This document shows, in pieces, positions 42,601 through 54,760 of a DNA stretch of 64,000 nt (positions are counted from its first letter, which is position 1; each line of letters starts with the position of its first letter). The notes under the pieces are model-generated. The model had not been told where the DNA came from. It searched no databases and worked only from the letters and a program-made list of their open reading frames with translations. Position numbers and translations under genes: made by a program. This stretch comes from Phyllostachys edulis (taxonomy: Eukaryota > Streptophyta > Magnoliopsida > Poales > Poaceae), in NCBI GenBank assembly GCA_036346405.1, contig CM070568.1:35746820-35810819 (forward strand), given 5' to 3'.

Positions 42601-44623
42601 ATAAGCGCATTAACTCGGTGGATCTTTTGTCCTAAAACGACAACGACGCTGTCGTTGCGTCCGACAAAACCCGTGTTCAAATATTTGGTTCTCGCCGGCG
42701 ATGTAGACCTCGCCGGCGAGATCCAATGGTACCGTTGGGTTCGCAATAACCACGCGCACCGCGGACCTTCTCTCAACAAGCAATGACGGCCTTGAACGCC
42801 GTGAGCCGAGAGGACAGAGGTGACCAAGACGGCAAAACCGAAAAGCAAAAATGAGCTCATGCGACAAACAAGCTTATGCCAAACTAAAGCTCATGAAAAC
42901 ATTCATATGGGTGCCAAGACTAAGGGATTACCAGGATGTACCGAGGTCCTAAGGTCTTTGAGGAGGTCGAGGAAGGAGGACCGGTCTTGGGAGGAAGGGT
43001 GCTCCACGGCCAAAGCTTGACTCAAGCTCCACTTTGTCCACCTCTCAGAATCGCCCAAACCAATTCAAGTTAGGACTTGGTCCCAGAGGGAATGGCACAA
43101 AAGAAGCTTAGAGAAAAGGAGAAAAAACTCCAAGGACCCTTGTCCACCGAGGAGCTTCAAGCTCCAAAGAATGGCGCCAAGGAAGCTTTGGTGGTTTAAA
43201 GCTCACAAAGACAGGGGTGTAAGCCAAGGAACAAAGGTGTGCAAAGGAAGCCAACAGCAAAGGGGGGAGGCTTTATACTAAGGGCACAGAGGTTGTGGAC
43301 CAGGCCAAGCTCATGGTGAGCTTGGCCCATGGGAGGTCCATGGCTTGGACAAGACACAAGGTTGACAAGGTGCAGCACTGTGTGGGCAGGGGAGGCGGAA
43401 GGTGACCAAGCATTAAATGCTTGGTCGGCAAGAGTCGTGAAGTGTACCTCATGTGCGGACACGCAATAAATGCACCGCCGAGCTTGCCCGCCGCGCAGAG
43501 GAAGGAGAAGAACAGGGGAGGTCTTAGTGGCGTTGGATAAGACACAGGAGAGGTCCCGCCATCGGATGAGAGTTTTGAACCGTTCGTTTTAAGTGGTGGG
43601 TGGAGGTCCCACCACACGATCAAGGATGGGAGGTCGTGGCCCTCGATTTCGTGTAATCGCTAAACGCACGTGGGAAATGGGACAGAGGTCCAAGGCGTTG
43701 GATCTCCCTCCAACGGTGCGGACCTCCGTGAGGACTTAACTCGCACGCGATCGAAAAGACATGAGGGGAGGTCTGGCCTTTGGATTAAAATCCAAGGGCA
43801 CCGACTGATGGGGAGGTCGTCGACTTTCAAAGCGGGAGGTCTTAGCCCTCGATTTGGATCCAAGGGCTATGACCTCAACAAGGCGGGAGGACCTTGTTGT
43901 GATGTTTTTCAGAGGAGGTCGTGGCCTTTGGATGTAAATCCAACGGCTCACGACCTCAAGTGAGTGCAAAGGAGGTCTGCAGCTTAGATTGGGAGGAGGA
44001 GGTCGTGACCATGGATTTTTGATCCAATGGCTGTGACCTCACGTGGGTGGGATGTGGACTTGCTTAGTTTAACAAAGGAGGGAGGTCGAGGTGGGGTTGG
44101 GCTGACCAGTTTGAGTACTGCTCACCAAAGGAACAAAGGCTCTGCTTTTAAATTTAATTTTCTAACAGACTAAGACTTGGCAAAATTGTTTGAGATAGCA
44201 AATGAACTCCAAAATTCATAAGATTTTAACTAGAGCTAGCTGACAACATGATTAACCTTACATAAATTTTCCAGAGGTTATTATGCAATGCATTTTTCTC
44301 AGGAATTTCATTAAGGTTGTTCAATGATTCATTTTACCTCCAAAATTATCAAACTAGTTTTACAACTTGTGATATTTTTCAGAGGGTCCCACCTCAGTTT
44401 TAGGACCAAGGAAGATACTTTCCAATTGTTTGGCACAAGATTTGAGAGAATTGGAAAATGAATTTGACTTTTGGTCAACAAGAGCTTTGTGTTCTTGGTT
44501 TACACAACTCTTGGACAAGAATTACATGAGATTGTAAGGGTTTTCAAGTTGTGAGAAAAAGTTTTAATTTCTACACATATAATTATACTTGAATAACCCA
44601 GATTATACATTTGGGATGTTACA
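39698..44623 (-). repeat. gypsy-4 3' LTR (4926 bp)
   Basis: AT-rich first half. The second half (42090-44130) has dozens of GAGGTC or GACCTC boxes, many arranged as hairpins. No gene is recognised inside. The open frames at 42528-43970 lie in this repeat-rich part and also occur, shifted by indels, in the other LTR. Confidence 0.93.
42092..44040. repeat. GAGGTC...GACCTC hairpin series in the gypsy-4 3' LTR
   Basis: Inverted repeats with GAGGTC at the base and GACCTC closing: 42092-42138, 43836-43876, 43915-43957 and 43999-44040. The last three are 41-43 bp and spaced about 80 bp apart. Many single boxes lie between. The series recurs in the other LTR at about 52160-54180. Confidence 0.85.
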
Positions 44624-44650
44624 AAATCTCCCCCCCTAACAGAAATCTCG
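44624..44650 (-). promoter_or_regulatory. gypsy-4 polypurine tract
   Basis: Minus strand TTAGGGGGGGAGATTT directly before the 3' LTR. Confidence 0.8.
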
Positions 44651-45908
44651 TCCCGAGATTTGGCTCACTCGGTAAAGAAGGATGGATAGTCCGCACGCAG
44701 ACGATCTTCTCTTTCCCAAGTAGCCTCATCCTCGGAATGGTTTGACCACTGAACTTTAAGGAACTTGATGGTCTTATTCCTTGTCCTTCGCTCGAGACTC
44801 ATCGAGTCTGTGAACAGGTGCTCGCGATAGGTCAAATCTTCACGACATCGAGGGTTTCCAACGAGCTTCCTCGCTTGGAACACGGAGGCACTTCTTAAGC
44901 CGGGACACATGGAAAACATCATGTACCCCCGCAAGTGCAGCTGGCAACTCCAACTTATAGGCAACAGCTCCCTTCTTCTCGATAATGCGGTAGGGACCGA
45001 CATATCGAGGAGCCAACTTGCCCCTGACGCCGAAACGTTGATGGCCCTTCAAAGGAGAGACTTTGAGATAAACAAAGTCATTAGGCTCAAAACGTAACTC
45101 ACGTCGGCGGCGATCCGCATAGCTCTTTTGCCTGGATTGAGCTGTGCGCAAACGCTCACGAATAAGCTGAACTTGGCGCTCGGCCTCATTGATTGAGTCC
45201 GGGCCAAAGAGAGGTCTCTCACCGGTCTCTGACCAGTTCAACGGGGTTCTACACTTTCTCCCGTACAAGGCCTCAAAAGGTGCCATGCCGAGACCGGCTG
45301 AAAATCGTTGTTATAAGAAAACTTCGGCGAATGGCAAGCATTTCTCCCAATGCTTCCCATAGGAAAGGACACAAGCACGAAGCATATCCTCCAAAACCTG
45401 GTTGACCCTCTCGGTCTGACCATCGGTTTGAGGGTGGAATGCCGTGCTAAAGGTAAGACGGGTTCCCATGGCCTCTTGCAAACTATGCCAAAAGCGAGAG
45501 GTGAAAAGAGAACCACGATCCGAGACGATCGTCTTGGGCACACCGTGCAAGCACACGATGCGAGAGACATAGAGGTCGGCCAATTGACCAACAAAATCTT
45601 AGCCCAAGAGGCAAGAAATGCGCTACTTTAGTCAACCGATCAATGACAACCCAAATGGAGTCTTTCCCGTGGTGTTCGGGGCGCATCGGTGATAAAGTCC
45701 ATGCCGAAGCGAATCCCACTTCCATTCCGCAAGAGCAAGGGTCAAGCAATCTCGCTGACGCCGATGCTCGGCCTTGACACGACGACATCGTCGACTTTCG
45801 AACGAACCGCAATCTCCTCTTCATTCGGGTCCACCAAAATCTCAAAGGAGATCTTGATACATCTTTGTGGCCCCGGATGAATGGATAAAGGCGAATCATG
45901 GGCTTCAT
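44651..45908 (-). pseudogene. gypsy-4 integrase with chromodomain-like tail
   Basis: Frame pieces from the right: 45908-45483 (zinc region and GKDSIWVVIDRLTKVAHFLP), 45583-45311 (LHGVPKTIVSDRGSLFTSRF with the second Asp, AFHPQTDGQTERVNQVLEDM with the Glu), and 45286-44840. The last holds MAPFEALYGRKCRTPLNWSE, the GPF/Y region and LAGVHDVFHVSRLKKCLRVP. 45003-44665 ends with IKFLKVQWSNHSEDEATWER. The chromodomain-type end identifies a chromovirus. Pieces are separated by short indels. Confidence 0.85.
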
Positions 45909-47589
45909 GGAGGATCAAATTCCGCAACTCCATGTCCTTTGGAACCACAAGGTGTTGCCCAACCTCACAACACCATGCTCATCCTCGTAAAAGCACTTGG
46001 TCGTTCCGCCTTGACATTTGCCTTAATGTGGCTCACTCCCAAATCCGATCACGAGCGGACTTGATCCGATCCACCAAGGTTGGTTGCACAACCATGGCAA
46101 AGAGAAATCCATGCTCAACTATCTCCAAGTTGAGACGCTGGAATGCTTCGAGAAGAGAGGGCGAATGCTCCTTGAGCACTAAGGCATTACAATGCGCTTT
46201 GCGACTAAGCGCATCGGCAACGACATTAGCCTTGCCCTGATGGTAGTGAATACCCATATCATAGTCCTTGATCAATTCCAACCATCTCCTTTGCCTGAGG
46301 TTCAGTCGTTGGGTGAACAAGTACTTGAGGCTTTTGTGATCCGAATACACTTCACAACGACACTGATTAGGTAATGTCGCCAAATCTTAAGTGCATGAAT
46401 CACAGCAGCCAACTCCAAATCATGAGTAGGGTAGTTGAGTTCATGAGGTCTCAATTGTCTTGATGCATAGGCCACTACCTTGCCTTCTTGCATAAGGACA
46501 CAACCGAGGCCTCGACGAGAAGCATCGCAAAAGATATCGAAGTTTCGATGGATATCGGGAAGAACAAGAACAGAGCGGTGGTCAAACGCTTCTTGAGTAT
46601 TTGGAAACTTTCCTCACACTCGGCGGACCACAAGAACTTCTTGTCCTTCTTGAGCAACTCCGTCATCGGCCATGATCTTGGAGAAGTTCTCGATAAAGCG
46701 GCGATAATATCCCGCTAAACCAAGAAAACTCCGCACATCGGTGACCGAAGAAGGTGACTCCATGAAAGAACATCGGTGACCTTGCTAGGATCAACGGCTC
46801 GCCTCTCGCCGAAAGAATATGGCCTAAGAAAGCCACTTCCTTCAACCGAATGCACACTTGTCAACTTCACGTCAACCGGTGCTCACGTAGCTTGCCTAAC
46901 ACAAGCCTCGAGATCTTGATCATGTTCCTCATCGTCCTTGGAATAGATAAGAATATCATCGATGAAGACCACGACAAACTTATCCAAATACTCCATGAAT
47001 ACCGAATTCATGAGATTCATGAACAAGGCAGAGCATTGGTTAAGTTTAATGACATGACAAGATACTCATACAAGCCATAGCGAGTAGAGAATGTCGTCTT
47101 TGGAATATCCTCGGGCGAATCTGAACTCGATGATATCCCACTCTCGAGATCAATCTTGGAGAAAACTCGAGCTCCGGTTAATTGATCAAAGAGATCGCCA
47201 ATGCGGGCAACGGATACTTGTTCTTTATCATCACTTCATTAAGTGGGCGGTAATCAACGCACATGCGTAAATACCGCCCTTCTTCTTTACGAAGATTGCC
47301 GGACAACCCCACGGAGATGAGCTAGGCGGATGAAACCCTTCTCTTGCAGCTCGCTTAATCGCTTCTTCAACTCCACCAACTCGTTCGGTGGCATCCGATA
47401 AGGCCTCTTTGAGATAGGGGCGTACGGAGCCAACTCAATGACAAACTCGAGGTCTCGAACGGGTGGCATCCTGGAAGATCGGCGGAAAGACATCAACAAA
47501 GTCACAAACTGTTGGGACTTCGCTAATATCTCGAGCGGCTTCGCTTCAAGTGCGAAGAGATGAGGGCCTAGCGACTTGGCGAGAAGCAA
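45909..47589 (-). pseudogene. gypsy-4 reverse transcriptase and RNase H
   Basis: RT starts at about 47450 ([40 protein letters not shown]). The active site FIDDIL is readable at about 46955-46975. RNase H shows [50 protein letters not shown] and [20 protein letters not shown]. Almost every block needs a one- or two-base shift to join the next. Nearly all damage is small indels, not stops. Confidence 0.85.
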
Positions 47590-49020
47590 ACTGCTTCACG
47601 GAAGAACTAGACAGAGAGATGAGCTTCTGGCGCAATCGATTTGTCCCATGTCTTTGAGACAACCAATCCATACCAAGAATCACATCAAGACTCATTGAAT
47701 GGAGAAGGATAAGGTTTGCTAAGAACCCTCGCCTTCGATCTCGATAGGGACATCTCTACACTCGGATTCACTCTCAACTCCGAACCAGAGAGCGAATGAG
47801 TAGCGGGGCCGACAATGGAGAGAAAGGAAGCTCTCCAACAGCAGCAAAAGACTCAGAAACAAAGGAATGAGATGCTCTGAATCAAACAAGACAAGAGCAG
47901 GTGAGAGTTAACGAAAGTGTACCTAGTACGACGTCGGGTGCCTCCTGAGCCTCCTCTGCGGTGATGGCGTTGACGCGACCACTACCCATGCCTTGGGTAG
48001 CCGGGACGATCTTCTGGTCCTGAGATGCACCACCTCCTGGCCCGCGTCCTCCATTAGGACGAGGGCTCCCGTCTTCTTAGGGCATTGGTTCGCATAATGC
48101 CCCTTCGTTGCATGAGAAGCATGTGACCCGACCGCCGGGTTGCGGGGCCACTGGCCGACCGGGCAAAGCGCGTGGATCGGGCACGGCTGCGCGAGGACGA
48201 GGACAAGGTGTGACCTCGGGCGCCAAGAATGAGAGTGGTACCCTGAGATCGCCTCAAACGAGGGGGAAGAATCGGGCTCGAAGTCTTATAGGTCTCCCAC
48301 TTGCGCTATGGAATCCATAAGCTCCCGAGCCGCATGCTCGCGACGATGGCCTTGTCGACCAAGGTCTGAAAATCGTGAAAGTCGGCAATGGATAGCTTGT
48401 CCTTCACTCCTCGGACAAGCCGCGCTGAACTTGGCACCTTGGCCATATCGGTGGCCACATCCTCGGGAGCATAACGAGCCGATGGTTGAACTCGTACACA
48501 TACTCCATGATCGAAGCTCGCCCTTGCTTGAGCGCAAAGAAACTCCCCGCTTCTTGATCTCCATCAAGCCGGCAGGATGTGAGCCCGACGGAAGGCGACT
48601 GAAACTCCTCCCAAGAGACGGTGTGGTCTACGGGCTGCATGGCGAGATAGCTCTCCCACCAGACAAAGCCGCACCCTCAAGCCGGTGCGATCTGACAGCG
48701 CCTTCTCGTGCTCCTCGCATCTGCGCTATCTGGCTTACGCCCACAAGACGGCCAATCGTCCGCATCCAAAGGGTCCTCGGGCCAGAAAAGGTAGGGGCCG
48801 AGTACGAAGAACTCAAGAAGACCCCACGAGGCCGATGGGCATTCCTCGCCCAGATCCCAAGCTCCGGTAAGGGCGGTGGTGTTGCGCGATGGCGTCGATA
48901 GAACTCTCTCACATCCGCGCGGTTGCGCTCAATCAAGAAGGACCTCGGCCATGGTGGGAGGAGGAGGAAGCTCCTCGTCCGACCAGTGATCGCCTTGGCC
49001 GCTACGAAAAGTCCCGCCAT
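47590..49020 (-). pseudogene. gypsy-4 gag and protease region
   Basis: Gag begins at or near 49020 (MAGLFVAAKAITGRTRSFL is the frame as it stands). Pieces FYRRHRATPPPLPELG, ASIMEYVYEFNHRLVMLPRM and DKLSIADFHDFQTLVDKAIV are typical of chromovirus gag. A zinc knuckle (CFSCN ... GHYANQC) can be read near 48150-48090 after a two-base shift. The protease part, near 47600-47950, is too damaged to show its active site. Confidence 0.7.
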
Positions 49021-49755
49021 CTGTTACAAGAAATTTTGGTTAGCAACTAGACCAAAAACTAAGCCTTAAAGAAAACAAAAGCGATCGACTAGGGAATGAA
49101 GATCACCCTAAACGAAAGCCAAAACAACGAGTAATTAAACTTTAAAAGCTTCTAAAAGACTCTACAAACAGCCAAGAAACACCAAAAGCAAGGTTCAACT
49201 TCTCAACTCAACTAACCCGTATTGAATGAACGAGTAATTGATCGAAGATTACAAATCAGATTGTAAGATGAGATCTAAAACTATTAGAGAGCAAGGTTAA
49301 GGCAGCGAAATAAGTGTTAGATACTTAGCTAACTAGTATCACATCTTACCCTTTTATTCCCACAAGTTTTAGTTGATTAGCCTCTCATTTTCTACCTCAT
49401 TTACTAGCTTAAGCATTGCTGCCCTAAAATGCTTGCTTGCTGTCCAGAATTTTCAGATTTGAGTTTAGCCTTCAAATACTTCTATTCTTCACCAAGAAGG
49501 TAGCCAAGACATCAATTTAGAACTCTCATATGTTACCCAAAACCCAATTCATCGATAATGACTATTTTGTAGAAGAGAAGAGAGGAAAACAACTTTCAAA
49601 ACTCAAATTAGAGTGAGATGAGAAGAGAAAGCTAAGGTAGATGAGGAGTAAAATCTGAGAATTTTCTTAAGCTTTCAAATCTCGTTTATACTTTGAAAAT
49701 AGGTTTTCCAAAATATCTTAAAGACGACCAAGCTTGTGTTACTACGGTCATAACG
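49021..49755 (-). other. gypsy-4 leader
   Basis: AT-rich, non-coding stretch between the primer site and gag. Nothing else is recognised. Confidence 0.65.
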
Positions 49756-49767
49756 GCTCTGATACCA
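49756..49767 (-). promoter_or_regulatory. gypsy-4 primer-binding site
   Basis: GCTCTGATACCA on the plus strand (TGGTATCAGAGC on the minus strand), five bases inside the 5' LTR. It fits initiator tRNA-Met. Confidence 0.88.
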
Positions 49768-49772
49768 ACTTT

Positions 49773-52700
49773 TGTGAGACCCGACATTTATTAGGCTCAT
49801 AATACTTAGTCATCCAATTGACCCTAGTATTATCAACCGAATAAACTCGGTCTCGAGAGATGTATACTCCCGAATGCAAGATACATACCTCACAACAAAA
49901 GAATATATCAATTCCATACAACACATAAAACATAAGCAACAAACCGAAGTTAATATTAATATGGAATAGCTACTACAAAAGAGGGCCCTTAGGCCAAATA
50001 GCAATAAGTTACAAGAATACACAATGAAGCAAAAGTGCCATAAAGATGGCTATAACACAAAGCCAATCGGTGTGCCTTAACCCTAGGCATCTGACCGACC
50101 GCCAAGCTAGTCGTCGAAGAAACTGCAACACGTGGCACAGAAGTAAGGCTCTTGGAGCTCACCTCCGTCCTCTGCAACAAGGTTGTTAAGCAAAGCAAAT
50201 GAGTACAATAACTTGTTTATTGTACTCGCAAGACTGACGTGTAAGATAACGAACTATAATTTAGCTACATGCAAGCTTTAATTAAGTGGATGGAGCTTTG
50301 GACTTACATTTAGCATAAAGCAAGTTCCATTTGCAATAACATAATAGATTTAAGGCAATTTGACAAAGCATTTTTACTTGTTGAAATAACAACGCAATAA
50401 TAACATAATAACAACAACAAGAACAATCTCGAAGTGACTAACCCAATAGCCACCACAACAATAGTATGAATTACCCACTCATACCAACCATGTCAAGTTT
50501 TAATTAAAAGTTGTAGTCTAGTTCTTACTGGCGTTTCGGCGTGTCCATAACCTAGGGCGAGGCTATTGAATAGTTTTATCCTGCGGGGTGTACCAATGTA
50601 CCCACACGCCGCACCGCCTTTCCTTTAGGCACACTACCTTTGGTATGCCGCACGGCTAAGTCCTGAGACATTTCCAATGGACGATGCTAATTACGAGCCA
50701 AGAACCCACGGGACAAGGACACATTAGACAGCCCTAACCGCCCGCCAATGCTCCCTCCCAACACTACACATACACATTTTATTAAAACATACCCACCAAC
50801 CAGCTCATAATTAACACCCCCCAAAGTACTTAGTCAAGAGAGGTCCCATATCCCCCTCGTGTGGTTAGCACGCAATATTGCTCAGAACGGTGGCGCAAGT
50901 AACTCGGTCCTTAACGACTCAGGCATACTACCACATTCCAAAAACCACACCATCCATCCAATATGCCCAAGTCCAAATCAACATTTTATTTTCAGTTTTT
51001 GATTTTACAAATTAATCAAAGCACAAGTGCTGGACATATAGGAGGAATAATTATACTTGTGTGATCAAGACCATCGACTAAGTCGATGATCGCCCATTAC
51101 TACCGATAGCTAAGCATGTCTAAGCAGTTTAAGTCGAAACTACTAAGTGATAAAAGCTCATCCAACGAGCTCCAACCACAGCGAATAACCTAGGCTCATT
51201 GGTAGTAGAGGATAAACAACTCCTACAGATTATGCAACTATAGGATTACTAGCGACAATTAACACAAAGTAGCATGCATACATAGAAGTAAAACAAAGTA
51301 TTAAGCTTTAAAATAATGGGATAATGATGGAAATGGTCAAACTGCTTGCCTTGCTGCTGGTCACTTTGTTGCGGAGGGTCGTTTATGGATCACCACAAAT
51401 GTCGAAACCTAACGGAAAAACGATAAAGAACCGATAAAACGACGAAAAACAACAAGACAGCACAGCAAACGAACTCCAAATTCTCTGAAATTTCTAAAGC
51501 AGTAAGAGGGTGATTTTAGGAATTTAGCAACAAGAACCAATGGATTTGGATTCTTAATGCAAAAGTTATGAGCAAAACAATTCTGCTCAGCCCTGAAAAT
51601 ACCAAACTGCACTATTCACTAATTTAATTATGAGGCAACATTTTCTAGAAAAGTGGTGAGGCTGAGATTTTTACTGTGAAACCAGCACCTCATGAGATGA
51701 ATAACACAATTGAGTTCATCCCATTTGGAGCTATATTGCACTTTCTATAATTTTTCAAAAACAAGAACTTGAACAAAATTATAATGCACAAGTCCTTATT
51801 TCTATAACAGCAATATGCTCAAATCTAATTTTTACAGTGAGTTCATTAATAGAGGAAGCTAACAAAGTTGGTCTCATTCAAAAATAACCTACAGAACATT
51901 AGTTATGGGTTTTACAAGTTAAACCTAAATTTTGAGTGTATTATCCAAAAGGAGTACTAAAACCTATGGCAAAACTGTGCTCTGGAGCTGAACTCAACTT
52001 ACAACCATTTTTGGATTAAAGTCAAGTTTAAGACAGAGCTAACACAATTTGAATGACCTCAAAAGGATTTAAAATGAAAAAGATATGAAATTCTAAAGTC
52101 TACCTCATTTCAGGTTCATACTTAAGAATTTCTTGACCTTCCTAACATTCACAAAGACATGGGAGGTCGTGAGCCACAGATCTCAGATCTAACGGCTCGA
52201 GACCTCCCAGAGAACAACACACATGCACATGGGAGGTCCAGAGGTCTGGACCTCCTAACCACGCATTATCGCGAGGTGAGGGAGGTCATGGCCGTAGATG
52301 GAAGATCTAACGGACCACAACATGGAAGGGAGGTCCTGAACGGACCAGATTAAAAGGGAGGTCCTCAGCGGTGAGATGACCTCGAGGAGGTCCCAGAGGA
52401 GGTCCTCAGCGTCCTGAACCTCCGAGGAGGTCTCGACGGCTAAGATTGCGCCAAGGAGGTCTTGGGCGCTCGGATCTCCTTGGAGGAGGTCGGATGTCGA
52501 GATCGGCGCTAGAATTAGCGCACGCACACGCTATGGACAAGAGATTAAATGCGCGCGGGACCACGAGGAGGTCATGCCGGAGGACTTAATGGCGCAATAA
52601 ATGGTGGATTTAAGACAGTTAAGACACACCAAATGAATTCAATGATGGGAGCAATGATAAGCGCATTAACTCGGTGGATCTTTTGTCCTAAAACGACAAC

Positions 52701-54760
52701 GACAGCTGTCGTTCGTCCGACAAAAACCCGTGTTCAAATATTTGGTTCTCGCCGGCGATGTAGACCTCGCCACCGAGATCCAATGGTACCGGGTTCGCAA
52801 TAACCACGCGCACTCCAACGGACCTTCTCAACGGCAATGACGGCCTTGAACGCCGGCGAGATCCAATGGTACCGGGTTCGCAATAACCACGCGCACTAAC
52901 GGACCTTCTCTCAACGGCAATGACGGCCTTGAGCGCCGCGGCCGGAGAGGACAGAGGTGACCAGACGGGCAAAACCGAAAAGCAAAAATGAGCTCCATGC
53001 GACAAACAAGCTTACGCTAAACTAAAGCTCCGCGAAAACATTCATGGTGCGGCACTAAGGGATTACCAGGGATGTACAGGAGGTCCTAAGGTCTTGAGGA
53101 GGTCGAGGAAGGAGGACCGGTCTTGGGGAGGAAGGGTGCTCCACGGCCAAAGCTTGACTCAAGCTCCACTTTGTCCACCTCTGAATCGCCCAAACCAATT
53201 CAAGTTAGGACTTGGTCCCAGAGGAATGGCACAAAAGAAGCTTAGAAAAGGAGAAAAACTCCAAGTGACCCTTGTCCACCGAGGAGCTTCAAGCTCCGAA
53301 GAATGGCGGCCAAGGAAGCTTTGGTGGTTTAAAGCTCACAAGACAGGGGTGTAAGCCAAGGAACAAAGGTGTGCAAAGGAAGCCAACGCAAGACAGTGGG
53401 GAGGCTTTATACTAAGGGCACAGGAGGTTGTGGACCACTGGCCAAGCTCATGGTGAGCTTGGCCCATGGGAGGTCCATGGCTTGGACAAGACACAAGGTT
53501 GACAAGGTGCAGCTGTGTGGGACAGGGAGGGCGGAAGGTCGACACACATTAAATGCGGGTCGACAAGAGTCGTGAAGTGTACCTCATGTGCAGACACGCA
53601 ATAAATGCACTGCTCAGAGCTTGCCCGCGCGCCAGAGGAAGGAGAAGAACAGGGGAGGTCTTAGTGGCCGTTGGATAAGACCTGGGAGAGGTCCTGGCCA
53701 TCGGATGAGAGTTTTGAACCGTTACGTTTTAAGTGGTGGGTGGAGGTCCCACCACACGATCAAGGATGGGAGGTCGTGGCCCTCCGATTTCGTGTCATCG
53801 CAAACGCGTGGGAAATGGGACAGAGGTCCAAGGCGTTGGATCTCCCTCCAGCGGTCGCGGACCTCCAAGAGGATTTAACGCACGCGATCGAAAAGACATG
53901 AGGGGAGGTCTGGCCTTTGGATTAAAATCCAAGGGCACCGACTGATGGGGAGGTCGACACGCTGCAAAGCGAAGGAGGTCTTAGCCCTCCGATTTGGATC
54001 CAAGGGCTATGACCTCAACAAGGCGGGAGGACCTTGTTGTGATGTTTTTAGAGGAGGTCGTGGCCTTTGGATGTAAATCCAACGACTCACGACCTCAAGT
54101 GAGTGCAAAGGAGGTCGACAGCTTAGATTGGGAGGAGGAGGTCGTGACCATGGATTTTTGATCCAATGGCTGTGACCTCACGTAGGTGGGATGTGGACTT
54201 GCTTAGTTTAACAGTGAGGGGAGGTCAGGTGGGGTTGGGCTGGACCAGGTTTGAGTACGGCTCAGCCCAAGGAACAATGTCTGCTTTTAAATTTAATTTT
54301 CTAACAGCTAAGACTTGGCAAAATTGTTTGAGATAGCAAATGAACTCCAAAATTCATAAGATTTTAACTGGAGCTAGCTGACAACATGATTAACCTTACA
54401 TAAATTTTCCAGAGGTTATTATGCAATGCATTTTTCTCAGGAATTTCATTAAGGTTGTTCAATGATTCATTTACCTCCAAAAATTATCAAACTAGTTTTA
54501 CTACTTGTGATATTTTTCAGAGGGTCCCACCTCAGTTTTAGGACCAAGGAAGATACTTTCCAATTGTTTGGCACAAGATTTGAGAGAATTGGAAAATGAA
54601 TTTGACTTTTGGTCAACAAGAGCTTTGTGTTCTTGGTTTACACAACTCTTGGACAAGAATTACATGAGATTGTAAGGGTTTTCAAGTTGTGAGAAAAAGT
54701 TTTAATTTCTACACATATAATTATACTTGAATAACCCAGATTATACATTTGGGATGTTAC
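49773..54760 (-). repeat. gypsy-4 5' LTR (4988 bp)
   Basis: Partner of 39698-44623. Over long AT-rich stretches the copies match base for base. Differences cluster in C/G-rich parts and are largely short indels. It contains an extra partial duplication near 52850-52930 (GAGATCCAATGGTACCGGGT repeated). Confidence 0.93.

Larger units (their letters stand above)
39698..54760 (-). mobile_element. gypsy-4: Ty3/gypsy chromovirus-like element with 4.9-kb LTRs
   Basis: LTRs at 39698-44623 and 49773-54760 start TGTGAGACCC and end GGGATGTTAC(A). A primer site and a polypurine tract lie just inside. The minus-strand internal region is only 5.1 kb: gag, RT, RNase H, integrase and chromodomain-like tail, all frameshifted. 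It is inserted in the MULE-1 transposase. No 5-bp target duplication is visible (GTTTC on the left, CCAAC on the right), and the last A of the right LTR is missing. Confidence 0.93.

Noticed and set aside
42528..43970. Small open frames in the GAGGTC-rich part of gypsy-4 LTRs
   Set aside because: They are in an LTR, differ between the two LTR copies by frameshifts and consist of repeat translations.
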